Part shown: positions 1-9,114 of the stretch, piece after piece
Layout of the letters: each line of letters starts with the position of its first letter
Numbering within the stretch: position 1 is the stretch's first letter
Origin: CAVOHU01 sp963817885
Lineage (GTDB): Bacteria; Acidobacteriota; Vicinamibacteria; Vicinamibacterales; JAKQTR01
NCBI GenBank assembly: GCA_963817885.1
Contig: CAWFQE010000006.1
Coordinates: 365,729-429,728, forward strand
Direction: 5' to 3'
Length of the DNA: 64,000 nucleotides
Notes under the pieces: generated by a model
What the model was told of the DNA's origin: nothing
What the model saw: only the letters and a program-made list of their open reading frames with translations
Database searches by the model: none
Made by a program: the position numbers and the translations under genes

Positions 1-580
1 GTGCCAGGAGGACGGCGCCCCCGCAGACCTGACCCGCGGCCGCTTGGAGCGGGGTGAGGTCGCCGAAGCGTTTGCGCGCATAGACTGCCGTCAATCCGTA
101 CGACAGCGCCGCGAGCAGCGCTTGTCCCGTGGCCAGCAGGGTCGTGGGCGTGACGGGCAGGGGGCTCCACCCCACCAGGATCGAGACCCCGCCGATGCCC
201 AGGCCGGCACCGAGGATCTTGCGAAGGCCCAGGGATTCGCGCAGCCAGAGTGCCGACACGATGGTGGTGAAGAGGGGAACGGCGGCATTCAGGACGCCCG
301 CGATGGACGCGTTGAGGTGAATGGTCGCGTTGCCGATGAGCACAAAGGGGATGGCGTTGCCAATGGCCCCGATCAGGAGGAACTGCCGCCAGCGCGTCCG
401 GAAATCCGGCGTCTGCCCGAGGCTCTTGGCGATGGCCAACAGCAGGCCGCCCGCGATGATCACGCGAATAGCCATCAGGGAGACGGCACCGAGGGCCGGG
501 CCGGCGATCCGCATGAAGATATAGGAGGCCCCCCAGAGGGCGCCCAGCAGCGTGAGAAGCATCAGGTCGAGCAGGGACAT
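1..580 (-). CDS. EamA/DMT-family permease, 3' end cut by window
   Basis: Read on the minus strand from an ATG at 578-580, this open frame runs off the left edge after 193 codons with no stop. It starts MSLLDLMLLTLLGALWGASY and continues as alternating hydrophobic helices. The pattern 'ALWGASYIFMRIAGPALG', then a region with 'NATIHLNASIAGVLNAAVPL', is the classic first EamA repeat of drug/metabolite transporters (about 300 residues, 10 helices). About two thirds of the protein is present. It is an inner-membrane exporter or importer of unknown small metabolites. The gene is divergent from the methyltransferase to its right. The fold is clear; the substrate cannot be told. Confidence 0.85.
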   Translation of the reverse strand, partial: MSLLDLMLLTLLGALWGASYIFMRIAGPALGAVSLMAIRVIIAGGLLLAIAKSLGQTPDFRTRWRQFLLIGAIGNAIPFVLIGNATIHLNASIAGVLNAAVPLFTTIVSALWLRESLGLRKILGAGLGIGGVSILVGWSPLPVTPTTLLATGQALLAALSYGLTAVYARKRFGDLTPLQAAAGQVCGGAVLLA

Positions 581-719
581 GGGCACGTGTCTGTACCGGC
601 GAGGGGCCGGGGCGGTTGCCGGGCGCATGGGTGTCCGTCCGTGGAGGCGTCGGTCGATACGGCCGGGGCAGCATATGCCGCGGCGATGAGGCCGTCAACG
701 ACAAAGGTCCGGAATGGCC

Positions 720-748
720 TTGACAGGCGGCCGATCTCTGCATAGTTT
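720..748 (+). promoter_or_regulatory. sigma70-like promoter
   Basis: TTGACA (720-725), a 17-base spacer, then TAGTTT (743-748). It points toward the GNAT remnant and the homocysteine methyltransferase-family gene. It is one of several TTGAC-17/18-TA boxes in this window. No experimental support. Confidence 0.4.
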
Positions 749-787
749 CCGGCAGGCTCGAGGCGCGACCTCGGCGCGGGGGCGGCG

Positions 788-958
788 AGTGATCGCCTAC
801 CGATTCATCGCGTGAACGCGCTGGCGTTCGAGCGGCCGCATGAGGCACGGCTGGTGGATGCGCTGCGAGACGCTGCCTGTCCATGCATTTCGCTGGTGGC
901 CGTGGACGGCGAGCGGATGGTCGGGCACATCCTGTTCACGCCGGTGGCGGAGGTATGA
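788..958 (+). pseudogene. N-terminal remnant of a GNAT N-acetyltransferase
   Basis: In this frame the translation reads 'IHRVNALAFERPHEARLVDA', then 'CISLVAVDGERMVGHILFTP', and stops at a TGA (956-958). This matches the first third of putative GNAT acetyltransferases (helix 1-2, then the beta2-beta4 'VGHILF' segment). The acetyl-CoA-binding part is absent: the next gene begins in another frame within about 10 bases. There is a promoter upstream but no complete protein. Read as a gene truncated by deletion, with the methyltransferase gene now joined to its stump. Confidence 0.6.
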
Positions 959-965
959 GGATGTC

Positions 966-1922
966 GTGGATGCTGTGACCGCCCTCCGCGCGTCGCCGAT
1001 CATCCTGACCGAAGGGGCGCTCATCGAGCGGCTGCGGCGCGATGCGGCCGTCTCGCTGGACCCCCACGTGCTCCACGCCGGTTTCGTCTATGATGAGGGC
1101 GGCCGCCGAGCGTTACGCGGGCTGTATCGGCAGTATCTCGATATCGGATTGGCGGCCGATCTCCCCATGATCGTCTGCACGCCGACCTGGCGAGCCAACC
1201 CGGTCCGGTTGCGCCTGGCCGACCTGGCAGACCGGGATGCGAACGGCGACGGCGCACGCTTTGTGGCGGCGATTCGCGACGAGTACGACGCGTATGCGCG
1301 CCAGGTATTCATCGGCGGGCTGATCGGGTGCGCGGGCGACGCATACAAGCCCGAGGAGGGGCTCTCCACGGCCGCCGCGACCGCGTTCCATGTGACCCAG
1401 ACGGTCGCCCTGGCGACGGCGGGCGTGGATTTCCTGTTCGCCGCGACGCTGCCGAATGTTGACGAGGCGCTGGGCATGGCCCATGCCATGGCGGCCTGCC
1501 GAATTCCGTATGTGGTGAGCTTCGTTCTGCAGCGGGACGGACGGCTGCTGGACGGGATCCCGCTCCACCAAGCCGTCACGATGATCGACGAAGCCGCCAA
1601 TCCGCGCCCGCTCTTCTTTATGGCGAACTGCGTACACCCCCGGGTGTTCGAAGCGGCGCTGGCGTCCGAGGTCTCGCGCTCCGGCAGCGTCCACGAGCGG
1701 GTGATCGGCCTCCAGGCGAATACCTCGATGCGGAGTCCAGACGAACTGGATGGCCGCGGCGAGGTGGACCCGGGCGAGGGGCCCGAGGCGCTCGCCAACG
1801 CGATGCTCCGCCTGCGCCGTCGGTTCGGCACCAAGGTCCTCGGCGGCTGTTGCGGGACCGATGATCGTCACATCGCGTGGATCGCGCGGCGCGCGAAAGA
1901 GAGCGTGAGGCCCATTCTGTAG
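966..1922 (+). CDS. homocysteine S-methyltransferase-family protein
   Basis: About 318 residues, a Zn-dependent methyltransferase barrel. The signature is the C-terminal GGCCGT motif (near residue 293), which supplies two zinc cysteines. The third ligand is expected in 'FMANCVHP' (near residue 220). The start is often 'LTEGALIERL' in this family, which is present near the N terminus. The frame is open upstream to 840, but that part overlaps the GNAT remnant. I prefer GTG at 966, preceded by GGAGG at 949-953; GTG at 975 is possible. Family members transfer methyl from S-methylmethionine or betaine-like donors to homocysteine; the short form here may use another thiol acceptor. The small Cys protein follows after 31 bases. 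Confidence 0.85.
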   Translation: MDAVTALRASPIILTEGALIERLRRDAAVSLDPHVLHAGFVYDEGGRRALRGLYRQYLDIGLAADLPMIVCTPTWRANPVRLRLADLADRDANGDGARFVAAIRDEYDAYARQVFIGGLIGCAGDAYKPEEGLSTAAATAFHVTQTVALATAGVDFLFAATLPNVDEALGMAHAMAACRIPYVVSFVLQRDGRLLDGIPLHQAVTMIDEAANPRPLFFMANCVHPRVFEAALASEVSRSGSVHERVIGLQANTSMRSPDELDGRGEVDPGEGPEALANAMLRLRRRFGTKVLGGCCGTDDRHIAWIARRAKESVRPIL

Positions 1923-1953
1923 ATTGGCAAGGCCCTCTCGGCGGGAGGACGGT

Positions 1954-2151
1954 ATGACGGATCCAAAGAACACCCTGATCACGAGGACGCTCGCGGCCGT
2001 GTGCAGCCACTGTCCCATCTGCAATCACGGACGAGCCCACCCCGAGTCCTGGCTCGGCCGTGTGCTGCACCATCCGATCCACGCCGACCATTGCCCGTTC
2101 TGGAAAGCGGAGCGAGACGCCGCCGGTCCCCGCGAGACCCCACAGCCGTGA
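1954..2151 (+). CDS. small cysteine/histidine-rich protein, unknown function
   Basis: 65 residues starting at ATG 1954, with GGGAGG 7 bases upstream. It contains CSHCPIC (residues 17-23) followed by H24-xx-R, 'LHHPIHADHCPFWKAE' and a short charged tail. The clustered Cys/His suggests a metal or Fe-S site, or a redox-active cysteine group. I do not recognise a named family. It lies between the methyltransferase gene and cydA, all on one strand. Confidence 0.6.
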   Translation: MTDPKNTLITRTLAAVCSHCPICNHGRAHPESWLGRVLHHPIHADHCPFWKAERDAAGPRETPQP

Positions 2152-2239
2152 CGCGCCGGCCGCCGAGACGTCGAGCCTAACGCTTGCGCCGTCGGCTGGG
2201 TTCTGATATAGGTTGCACCCGGAGGCTTCGCCAGACGCC

Positions 2240-3586
2240 ATGGATCCCATCCTGCTGTCGCGTATCCAGTTCGGCTTGACCATTTCCTTCCACTATATCT
2301 TCCCGCCGCTCAGCATCGGACTCGGCGTCATCCTGGTGTTCATGGAGGCGCTCTACCTCAAGACCCGCAACCCGCTCTTCCAGCAGATGACCCGGTTCTG
2401 GACGCGGATTTTCGGGCTCACGTTCGCCCTGGGGGTCGCCACCGGCGTGGTGATGGAGTTTCAGTTCGGGACCAACTGGTCGAATTATTCCCGCTTTGTG
2501 GGAGACGTCTTCGGCAGCGCCCTGGCCGCCGAGGGGATCTTCGCCTTCTTCCTGGAATCCGGCTTCCTGGCAATCCTTCTGTTCGGATGGGACAAGGTCG
2601 GGCCCCGGATGCACATGTTCTCGACGGTCATGGTCGCCCTGGGGGCGCACTTTTCCGCCATCTGGATCGTGGTGGCCGACTCCTGGATGCAGACCCCCGC
2701 GGGCTTTCATGTCGTGCAGGGCGCCCTGCGGTCTCGGGCGGAGATCGTGGACTTCTGGGCGATGGTGTTCAACCCGTCCGCCATGATCCGCCTGGCCCAT
2801 ACGGTGCTCGGGGCCTGGCAAGCCGCTGCCTTTTTGGTGCTGTCGGTGAGCGCCTATTATCTCTTGAAACGCCGCCACCTGGATTTCGCCAAGGCCTCCA
2901 TGCGGATCGGGCTGGTGGTGGCGGTCGTCGCCTCGTTCGGCTCCCTCGTCACCGGCCACGAGAGCGCGCTGGTGGTCAGCAAGTACCAGCCAGCGAAACT
3001 GGCGGCCATGGAGGGGCATCTTCCCGCCTCGGCGCCGGCCGGGCTCTCGCTGTTCGGATATGTGGACGAGGAGGCCCAGCGCTTCGTCGGCGTCAGTCTC
3101 CCCGGCATGTTGAGTTTCCTGGTCCATGGCGACGCGTCCAAGCCGGTCACCGGCCTCCAGGCGTTTCCGCCGCAGGATCGCCCGCCGGTCAATCCGGTCT
3201 TTCAGGCCTACCACGCGATGATCGGCATCGGAACCGCCTTGATCGGCCTGAGCCTGTTGGGGCTCTTGTGTTGGTGGCGGGGCGGCCTCTTCGAGACCCG
3301 CTGGCTCCTGTGGGTGTTCGTCTTCGCGGTCCTCGGCCCGCAAGGGGCGAACCAGCTCGGCTGGTTCACCGCCGAGGTTGGACGCCAGCCGTGGATCGTG
3401 TACGGGCTGATGCGAACCGCCGACGCGGTCTCTCCAGTGGTCACCAGCGGCCAGATTCTCGCGTCGCTGGTGCTCTTCCTGCTGATCTACCTCGCCCTCT
3501 TCATCCTCTTTGTCTATTTGTTGGATCAGAAGATTCGACACGGTCCGCTGGCCGACGATCTGGACGTGGCGTACCACCAGAGGTGA
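2240..3586 (+). CDS. cydA: cytochrome bd ubiquinol oxidase subunit I
   Basis: 448 residues. CydA holds hemes b558, b595 and d and reduces O2 with quinol at the inner membrane without pumping protons. Seen here: His18 in 'LTISFHY' (b595/d ligand position), Glu98 and Glu106 in 'AAEGIFAFFLES' (proton path/heme d), His187 in 'MIRLAHTV' and Met327 in 'YHAMIGIG' (b558 ligands), and the GRQPW quinol motif. The Q-loop is short (E. coli CydA is about 520 residues), as in the CioA-like short-loop class. ATG 2240 was chosen because the family starts 'MDP.LLSRIQF'. cydB follows after 2 bases. Confidence 0.95.
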   Translation: MDPILLSRIQFGLTISFHYIFPPLSIGLGVILVFMEALYLKTRNPLFQQMTRFWTRIFGLTFALGVATGVVMEFQFGTNWSNYSRFVGDVFGSALAAEGIFAFFLESGFLAILLFGWDKVGPRMHMFSTVMVALGAHFSAIWIVVADSWMQTPAGFHVVQGALRSRAEIVDFWAMVFNPSAMIRLAHTVLGAWQAAAFLVLSVSAYYLLKRRHLDFAKASMRIGLVVAVVASFGSLVTGHESALVVSKYQPAKLAAMEGHLPASAPAGLSLFGYVDEEAQRFVGVSLPGMLSFLVHGDASKPVTGLQAFPPQDRPPVNPVFQAYHAMIGIGTALIGLSLLGLLCWWRGGLFETRWLLWVFVFAVLGPQGANQLGWFTAEVGRQPWIVYGLMRTADAVSPVVTSGQILASLVLFLLIYLALFILFVYLLDQKIRHGPLADDLDVAYHQR

Positions 3587-3588
3587 CG

Positions 3589-4611
3589 ATGGCGCTCGAT
3601 CTGAACACGACGTGGTTCGGACTGGTGGGCATCCTCCTGACCGGGTATGCCATCCTGGACGGCTTCGATCTCGGCGTGGGCGCGCTGCACCTGCTCACAC
3701 GGCGGGACGAGCATCGCCGGTTGATGATCAACGCCATCGGCCCGGTGTGGGACGGCAACGAGGTCTGGCTGGTGACGGGCGGCGGCGCCCTCTTCGCCGC
3801 CTTTCCCGAGGTGTACGCCACGGTGTTCTCGGGGTTCTATCTTGCCTTCATGCTGTTGCTCTGCATGCTGATCTTCCGTGCCGTGGCCATCGAGTTTCGC
3901 AGCAAGCAACCGAGGGGCGGGTGGCGGACCACGTGGGACGTCAGTTTCTCGGTGGCCAGCATCGGATGCAGTCTGCTCCTCGGGGTGGCGTTCGGCAACA
4001 TCATCTGGGGGGTGCCGCTGGACGCCCAGCGGGAATTTGCGGGCTCGTTCCTGGGCCTGCTCCACCCGTATGCGCTGCTGGTCGGCGTCACGACGGTCGC
4101 GTTGTTCATGATGCACGGCGCGATCTACGTCGTCTTGAAGACGGACGGGGAGCTGCACGAGATCGCGCGCGCCTGGATCAACAATACGATCATTTTCTTC
4201 ATCATCTGTTATGGCATGACCACCATGGCGACGCTCCTGTACTTGCCGCACATGAGCCAACACATGCAGCGGTATCCGGTGTTCTTTGTCGTACCGGTGC
4301 TCACGATGCTGGCCATTGCCAACATTCCTCGGGAGATCCATCACGGCCGGGATTTTCTGGCGTTCCTGTCCTCGGGTGCGACCATCGTGGGTCTTATGGT
4401 TCTGGTCGCCGTCGGGATTTTTCCCACGCTGGTTCTGTCCCGGCCACACCCGGACCTCAGCCTGACGATCTACAACGCCGCCTCATCGCCGAAGACGCTC
4501 TTCATCATGCTGGTGATCGCCCTCATCGGCGTCCCCATCGTCCTGGCCTACACCAGCAGTATCTATTACATCTTCCGGGGCAAGGTGAAGCTCGACACCA
4601 TGAGCTATTGA
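3589..4611 (+). CDS. cydB: cytochrome bd ubiquinol oxidase subunit II
   Basis: 340 residues, about eight to nine membrane helices. The start 'FGLVGILLTGYAILDGFDLG' and 'PVWDGNEVWLVTGGGALFAA' are the CydB hallmarks. CydB has no heme of its own and completes the oxidase with CydA. It is translationally adjacent to cydA (stop TGA 3584-3586, start ATG 3589). No cydX-like small ORF or cydDC assembly genes follow. The C terminus is full length. Confidence 0.95.
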   Translation: MALDLNTTWFGLVGILLTGYAILDGFDLGVGALHLLTRRDEHRRLMINAIGPVWDGNEVWLVTGGGALFAAFPEVYATVFSGFYLAFMLLLCMLIFRAVAIEFRSKQPRGGWRTTWDVSFSVASIGCSLLLGVAFGNIIWGVPLDAQREFAGSFLGLLHPYALLVGVTTVALFMMHGAIYVVLKTDGELHEIARAWINNTIIFFIICYGMTTMATLLYLPHMSQHMQRYPVFFVVPVLTMLAIANIPREIHHGRDFLAFLSSGATIVGLMVLVAVGIFPTLVLSRPHPDLSLTIYNAASSPKTLFIMLVIALIGVPIVLAYTSSIYYIFRGKVKLDTMSY

Positions 4612-4682
4612 CGCTGCGTCGGGACGACGCGCGGGCGACACACGGACGAGGCATTCCGCGGGGCGAGGCGGGGGGGCGGGCC

Positions 4683-5576
4683 ATGAAGACCCTGCAATGC
4701 GTGCCGAATTTCAGCGAGGGGCGAGACCCCAATTTCCTGCGGGAACTCCAGGCTGTCCTGGCGCGTCACCCGGTGAAGGTCCTCGATCTCTCCATGAACA
4801 AGGACCACAACCGGGCGGACGCCACCTTCCTGGGCGCCCCCGAGGCCGTGGAGACTGCCGCCATGGCCGTCGCGTCGCGGGCGTTGGAATTGATCGACAT
4901 GCGGACGCACAAGGGCAGTCATCCCCGCATGGGCGCGGTGGACGTCGTGCCGTTTGTCCCGATGCGGGGCATGACCATGGCCGAGGCGGTGGAGATCGCG
5001 CGGCGATTCGGCAGGGCTTTCGCCGAGAGGCAGGGGATCCCGGTTTTCTTCTACGAGGAAGCCTGCACCTCTGAGGCGCGTCGGAGCCTTTCCGACATCC
5101 GGAAGGGAGAATACGAGGGGATGCCCCGGAAGCTCCAGGATCCGGCGTGGATCGTGGACACCGGCCCCCAGCAGCTCAACGCGAGGTCCGGCGTGACGGC
5201 GGTCGGCGCCCGCATGCCTCTCATCGCCTTCAACGTGAATCTGCACACCGACGACGTGGAGGTCGCCAAGAAGATCGCCAACGCCGTCCGGCACGTCGGC
5301 GGTGGCCTGCGGTTCGTGCGGGCCATCGGGCTTCGGTTAGAAGACAAGGGAATCGTCCAGGTCTCCATGAACCTCCTGAACTATCACAAGACTCCCATCC
5401 ACCGGGCGCTGGAGTTGATCAAAGCCGAGGCGGCCCGTTACGGCGTGCTGGTGAAGGGGTGCGAACTGGTGGGGATGATTCCCATCGAGGCCCTGGAAGA
5501 GGTTGCCAGCTATTACCTGCAGATTCCAGGTTTCAACTCCAGGCAGATCATCGAGTATCATCTGCTACCGGATTGA
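4683..5576 (+). CDS. ftcD: glutamate formimidoyltransferase
   Basis: 297 residues, matching the formiminotransferase half of FTCD without the cyclodeaminase domain. It moves the formimino group from N-formimino-L-glutamate (histidine breakdown) to tetrahydrofolate. The N terminus 'CVPNFSEGRD', 'DHNRADATFLG' and 'HKGSHPRMGAVDVVPFVP' are diagnostic; the His in 'SHPRMG' is the catalytic region. The start at ATG 4683 has weak purine-rich sequence ahead. No hut genes are next to it, so it may instead serve another formimino donor or act in one-carbon recycling. Confidence 0.93.
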   Translation: MKTLQCVPNFSEGRDPNFLRELQAVLARHPVKVLDLSMNKDHNRADATFLGAPEAVETAAMAVASRALELIDMRTHKGSHPRMGAVDVVPFVPMRGMTMAEAVEIARRFGRAFAERQGIPVFFYEEACTSEARRSLSDIRKGEYEGMPRKLQDPAWIVDTGPQQLNARSGVTAVGARMPLIAFNVNLHTDDVEVAKKIANAVRHVGGGLRFVRAIGLRLEDKGIVQVSMNLLNYHKTPIHRALELIKAEAARYGVLVKGCELVGMIPIEALEEVASYYLQIPGFNSRQIIEYHLLPD

Positions 5577-5593
5577 GCCGGGCACCGCCCGGC
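5577..5593. terminator. short GC hairpin between convergent genes
   Basis: GCCGGGC-acc-GCCCGGC directly after the formimidoyltransferase stop, a perfect 7-bp stem. There is no T run, so it would be a weak intrinsic terminator at best. It separates convergent genes. Confidence 0.3.
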
Positions 5594-5644
5594 GATTCAT
5601 CCGGCCAGCGACCCGCACGCCCCGCTGGAGACACCGTCCGCGCG

Positions 5645-6172
5645 CTATCCTGATGCTATGCGTGCCGCGATGCGCTCGCGAAGGCTGGCCTTCCGTGCCA
5701 CCAACAGCACCGCCCCGCCAAATCCCACTTCGCGCGCGAACTGTACCACGCGACTCCCGATCCGGATCACCGGGTTGCCGATTTCGCCTACCCGGAACAC
5801 GACGCGGCTGACCGGTCGCGACAGGCCGTCGGCTTTGAACGGCCCTCCCGTGTGGTAGAGGTCGTCCACGTCGGCCGCTCCGACTCGCGGGGGCTCGCGT
5901 CCCGTGGGATCGCTAAACGTGATCTCGGTGAGCGTCAGAATGCCGTGCCCCGCCGTGAACACCTCGGTCACCGGCAATCCAAACAGAGAGTTGGTCCAGA
6001 TCAGGACCACCTGACCGCCGTCGGGCAGAAGCTGGGAGAGAATCCTCCTCCCGGTCTCCGCGTCCGTCAGCTCGAGCCACGTGGACCCCGCCGGAGCGAG
6101 CATCCACGCCGTCAGCACGAGGACCGGGAGGAGGATCAGACACGCCGCCAGGACGCGCCGCGGACTTCGCAT
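5645..6172 (-). CDS. DUF1850 protein of TAXI-TRAP operon
   Basis: 175 residues. An N-terminal hydrophobic segment (about residues 8-28) suggests a lipoprotein-free signal anchor. The motifs 'IWTNSLFGLPVTEVF' and 'RIGSRVV' in the second half match DUF1850, a family found almost only beside TAXI-type TRAP transporters. Its start codon abuts the stop of the binding-protein gene, so the two are translated from one message. The role is unknown; an envelope accessory of the importer is the usual guess. Confidence 0.8.
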   Translation of the reverse strand: MRSPRRVLAACLILLPVLVLTAWMLAPAGSTWLELTDAETGRRILSQLLPDGGQVVLIWTNSLFGLPVTEVFTAGHGILTLTEITFSDPTGREPPRVGAADVDDLYHTGGPFKADGLSRPVSRVVFRVGEIGNPVIRIGSRVVQFAREVGFGGAVLLVARKASLRERIAARIASG

Positions 6173-7159
6173 TTACTTCAGCGCGCCCTTTTCCTTGAAG
6201 AACTTCTCGGCACCGGGATGCAAGTACTTGATCGCGTCCGGGGTCATCTGGGCGATGGATTTTGCGGGTGTGAGCTTCGTGGCGTCTTTCCACACGGCAG
6301 AGATCTCCGTGGTGTTGGCGAAAATCGCGCTCACGATCTGGTACATCTTGTCCGCGGGGAAGGTCTCCATCGCGTTCACCACCGCAGTAATGGCGATGGC
6401 TTCCACGTCCTTGTCCACGGCGCTGTAACCGCCCTTGGCGAAGACCGTCTTGTGAAAGACGGCGGGGTTCGCCTTCATGATCTTGTCGGCAATCTCGCCG
6501 CCCACCGGCAGGAGCACCATCTTGAGTCCGGGGGTGCTGGATAGGTCGATGATGGACGAGGTGGGCACGGCGCCGCTCCAGAAGAAGGCGTCGATCTTCC
6601 CATCTTTGAGGGCTGCGACCGACTCCGACGCCCCGAGCTTCTCCCTGGTGAAGTCTTTGTTCCAGTCGATCCCCAGCGCCTTCAGGACGTAGTCGGCCTG
6701 CTCCTCAGTGCCGCTGTTGGGCGCGCCGACCGACACCCGCCTCTTCTTGAGGTCCATGACGGACTTGATGCCGGTGCCCTCCTTGGTCACGATGTGCAGC
6801 GGCTGCTCATAGAAACTGAGCACAACGCGCACGGGCTGTTTCTTGCCCAACTCCTTTGTCATCTTCCCTTCGTTGGCCCAGACTGCGTGGTAGTCGTAGG
6901 CGAATGCCATCCCCGCCTTGCCGGCCGCCAACAGCTTCAAGTTATCGATTGCGGCGGTCGTAGCTTCCGATGTGGCATCGGTGTTGGGCACGTTCTTCCC
7001 GATGACACCGCCCATGGCTCCGCCTAGGGGGTACCAGACACCGCCGGTGCCGCCCGTCACGATACTGAAGGAGAATTTCTCTCCAGCCGACGCGATGCCC
7101 GGCAGGAGCAAGGCAGCTAGGAGGACGACCAGCGCAGCGTTTCCGATCCGATTCGTCAT
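6173..7159 (-). CDS. TAXI-family TRAP solute-binding protein
   Basis: 328 residues with a signal peptide (cut expected after 'PGIASAG'). The mature part opens 'FSFSIVTGGTGGVWYPLGGA', the TAXI-family signature. It binds a carboxylate-type solute in the periplasm and feeds the fused permease encoded just upstream on the same strand. It ends with a hydrophilic 'AEKFFKEKGALK'. Glutamate, succinate or fumarate are common ligands in the family; the ligand here is unknown. Confidence 0.92.
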   Translation of the reverse strand: MTNRIGNAALVVLLAALLLPGIASAGEKFSFSIVTGGTGGVWYPLGGAMGGVIGKNVPNTDATSEATTAAIDNLKLLAAGKAGMAFAYDYHAVWANEGKMTKELGKKQPVRVVLSFYEQPLHIVTKEGTGIKSVMDLKKRRVSVGAPNSGTEEQADYVLKALGIDWNKDFTREKLGASESVAALKDGKIDAFFWSGAVPTSSIIDLSSTPGLKMVLLPVGGEIADKIMKANPAVFHKTVFAKGGYSAVDKDVEAIAITAVVNAMETFPADKMYQIVSAIFANTTEISAVWKDATKLTPAKSIAQMTPDAIKYLHPGAEKFFKEKGALK

Positions 7160-7212
7160 GATCCACCTCCTGAATGGGATTGAAAAGACGTCCTGTGCTC
7201 CGGTGTTTGTGC

Positions 7213-9114
7213 TCAGATGCGGGCGGCCTCTCCGGTGGCAGGCTTTGCGAACGTCATCCAGTTCCGTACCGCGATGCCGGCCCCGACGACCGTGGGCGCG
7301 AGCCCCAGCAGAGTGATCTCGAGGGGGTCGAGAACCATGATACAGGCGATTAGGATGAGTATGACTCGCTCCGGAAGGGACACCGGGCCGCGGAAGTATC
7401 CCACGATGCCGAGGGAGAGCAGGAACAGGGCGACCGTGCTGGAGATCGTGGCCAGCAGGAAGCCGACCGGGGTGGCCCCGATGATGAGCAGGTTGGCGCC
7501 CTCAGGGGACGCCGCGAAGAGGAACGGGACGAGAAAGGCCGGCAGGGAATACTTCCAGGCCTGCATCATGGCGCCGAAGGGATTGCCGCCGGTGACGGCT
7601 GCCGCAGCGGACGGGGACAGCCCGACGGGGGGAGAGACCTCGGACAGGACGGCGAAGTAAAACGCGAGCAAGTGGGCGACGTGGGCCGGCATCCCCACCT
7701 TGACCAGCGCCGGGGCCACCATGACCACCGTCATGATGTAGGTGGCCGTGATGGGCAGGCTGAGGCCGATGAGGAAGGAGGCGACCATCGCCAGGAACAG
7801 GGCCAGGATGGGTACGCCCCCACTCAGGGACATGATGAGGCTCGAGACCTTGAGCCCCAGGCCGGTCAAGGAAAACGTCCCGACGATCAGGCCGGCCGCC
7901 GCCAGCAGTCCCGCCACCGGCAGCATGTTGGCGGCGCCCTCCACCGTGGCCCCCCAGAGCCGACGGGGCGTCAGCCATTCGGCGCGGTGCTTGCTCAAGA
8001 AACTGGTGAGGACGGTTGTCAGGATCGCCCAGATGGCCGAGTCTTCCGGGGACCGGCCATATCCGAGCAGGATGACCAGGACGATCAGCGAGATCAGGTG
8101 GTAGCCTCGCGTGCGCATCACCGCGCCCAGCGTCTTCCCGGTAGCCTCGGGAGCCGTGAAATTGAACTTGCGCGCCTCGAACTCGACCATGAAGAAGGTG
8201 CCCGCGTAGTAAAGGAGCGTGGGGACGGTGACCATCACCACCACATCCCAGAAGGAAACTCCCAGGAATTGCATGATGAGGAACGCGGCGGCGCCCATGA
8301 GGGGCGGCGACAGGACGGCCCCGATGCCGCCGGCGGAGATGAGCCCTGCGGCCATGTTCGGGGAATACCCGGCCTGCTTCAAGATCGGCCACATGATCGG
8401 CGAGACAGACATGGTGGTCGCGACGCCGCTGCCCTGCGGGCCGCCCAGGAGCGCCGTGGTGATGACGGCGCCGCGCCCGGCGCTGGCGGGTCCCCGCCCC
8501 ATCACGGCCAAGGACATTTCCAACCAGAAGTTCCCCGCCCCGGCCGCGTCCATGAGGGTGCCGTAGACCACGAACAGCGTCACGAAGGAGACGCTGACGG
8601 AGAGCGGCACGCCGAAGATTCCCTCCAGGGTCATGTACGAGTGGCCGACGATCCGGTCGAGGTCGTAGCCCTTGTGGGACAGCGGACCGGGGATGAATCG
8701 ACCGAAGTAGACGTAAAGCAGGAATCCGACCAGCACCAGTGTGAACGCGCCCCCCACCACCCGACGGGAGATCTCGACCAGCAGGACGATGGCCACGATC
8801 CCCAGCCAGAAATCTGCGGGCTCGGGTACCGTGGAGCGCCGGATGAACTGGTCGAGGTCGAGGAAGGGGTACGCGATGCAGGCGACGCCGAGGAGTGCGA
8901 GTCCGATGTCCAAACGGCGCGCGCCGCGTCCCGCCTGCTTCGACACGGGATAGACGAGGAACGACAGGGCGTAGATGAAGGCCATGTGGACCATGCGGAA
9001 CAGGTACGTCTCGACGGGGACCACCGCGCCGTACAGCGACCAGGCAACGAAGGCCACGTACAGAAGAGCGATGAGGCGAGGGGTTCGGACTCCTTGTTCT
9101 GGTTGTTCTGGCAT
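7213..9114 (-). CDS. TRAP transporter fused permease (TAXI type)
   Basis: 633 residues, fusing the small (4-helix) and large (12-helix) TRAP permease subunits. Visible landmarks: an N-terminal helical block to about residue 110, then 'GPASAGRGAVITTALLGGPQ' and 'GVATTMSVSPIMWPILKQAG', typical of the DctM part of '4TM-12TM' proteins. It uses the ion gradient to import the solute held by the TAXI protein. First gene of a three-gene minus-strand operon with 53 bases to the next gene. 'MPEQPEQG' is taken as the start (ATG at 9112-9114). Confidence 0.93.
   Translation of the reverse strand: MPEQPEQGVRTPRLIALLYVAFVAWSLYGAVVPVETYLFRMVHMAFIYALSFLVYPVSKQAGRGARRLDIGLALLGVACIAYPFLDLDQFIRRSTVPEPADFWLGIVAIVLLVEISRRVVGGAFTLVLVGFLLYVYFGRFIPGPLSHKGYDLDRIVGHSYMTLEGIFGVPLSVSVSFVTLFVVYGTLMDAAGAGNFWLEMSLAVMGRGPASAGRGAVITTALLGGPQGSGVATTMSVSPIMWPILKQAGYSPNMAAGLISAGGIGAVLSPPLMGAAAFLIMQFLGVSFWDVVVMVTVPTLLYYAGTFFMVEFEARKFNFTAPEATGKTLGAVMRTRGYHLISLIVLVILLGYGRSPEDSAIWAILTTVLTSFLSKHRAEWLTPRRLWGATVEGAANMLPVAGLLAAAGLIVGTFSLTGLGLKVSSLIMSLSGGVPILALFLAMVASFLIGLSLPITATYIMTVVMVAPALVKVGMPAHVAHLLAFYFAVLSEVSPPVGLSPSAAAAVTGGNPFGAMMQAWKYSLPAFLVPFLFAASPEGANLLIIGATPVGFLLATISSTVALFLLSLGIVGYFRGPVSLPERVILILIACIMVLDPLEITLLGLAPTVVGAGIAVRNWMTFAKPATGEAARI

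Noticed and set aside
44..745. A 233-codon plus-strand frame
   Set aside because: Antisense to the EamA permease; low-complexity Gly/Gln/Arg sequence without similarity.
2587..4611. 674-codon frame that joins the antiphase part of cydA with cydB
   Set aside because: Only the part from ATG 3589 is cydB; the upstream extension is cydA read in the wrong frame.
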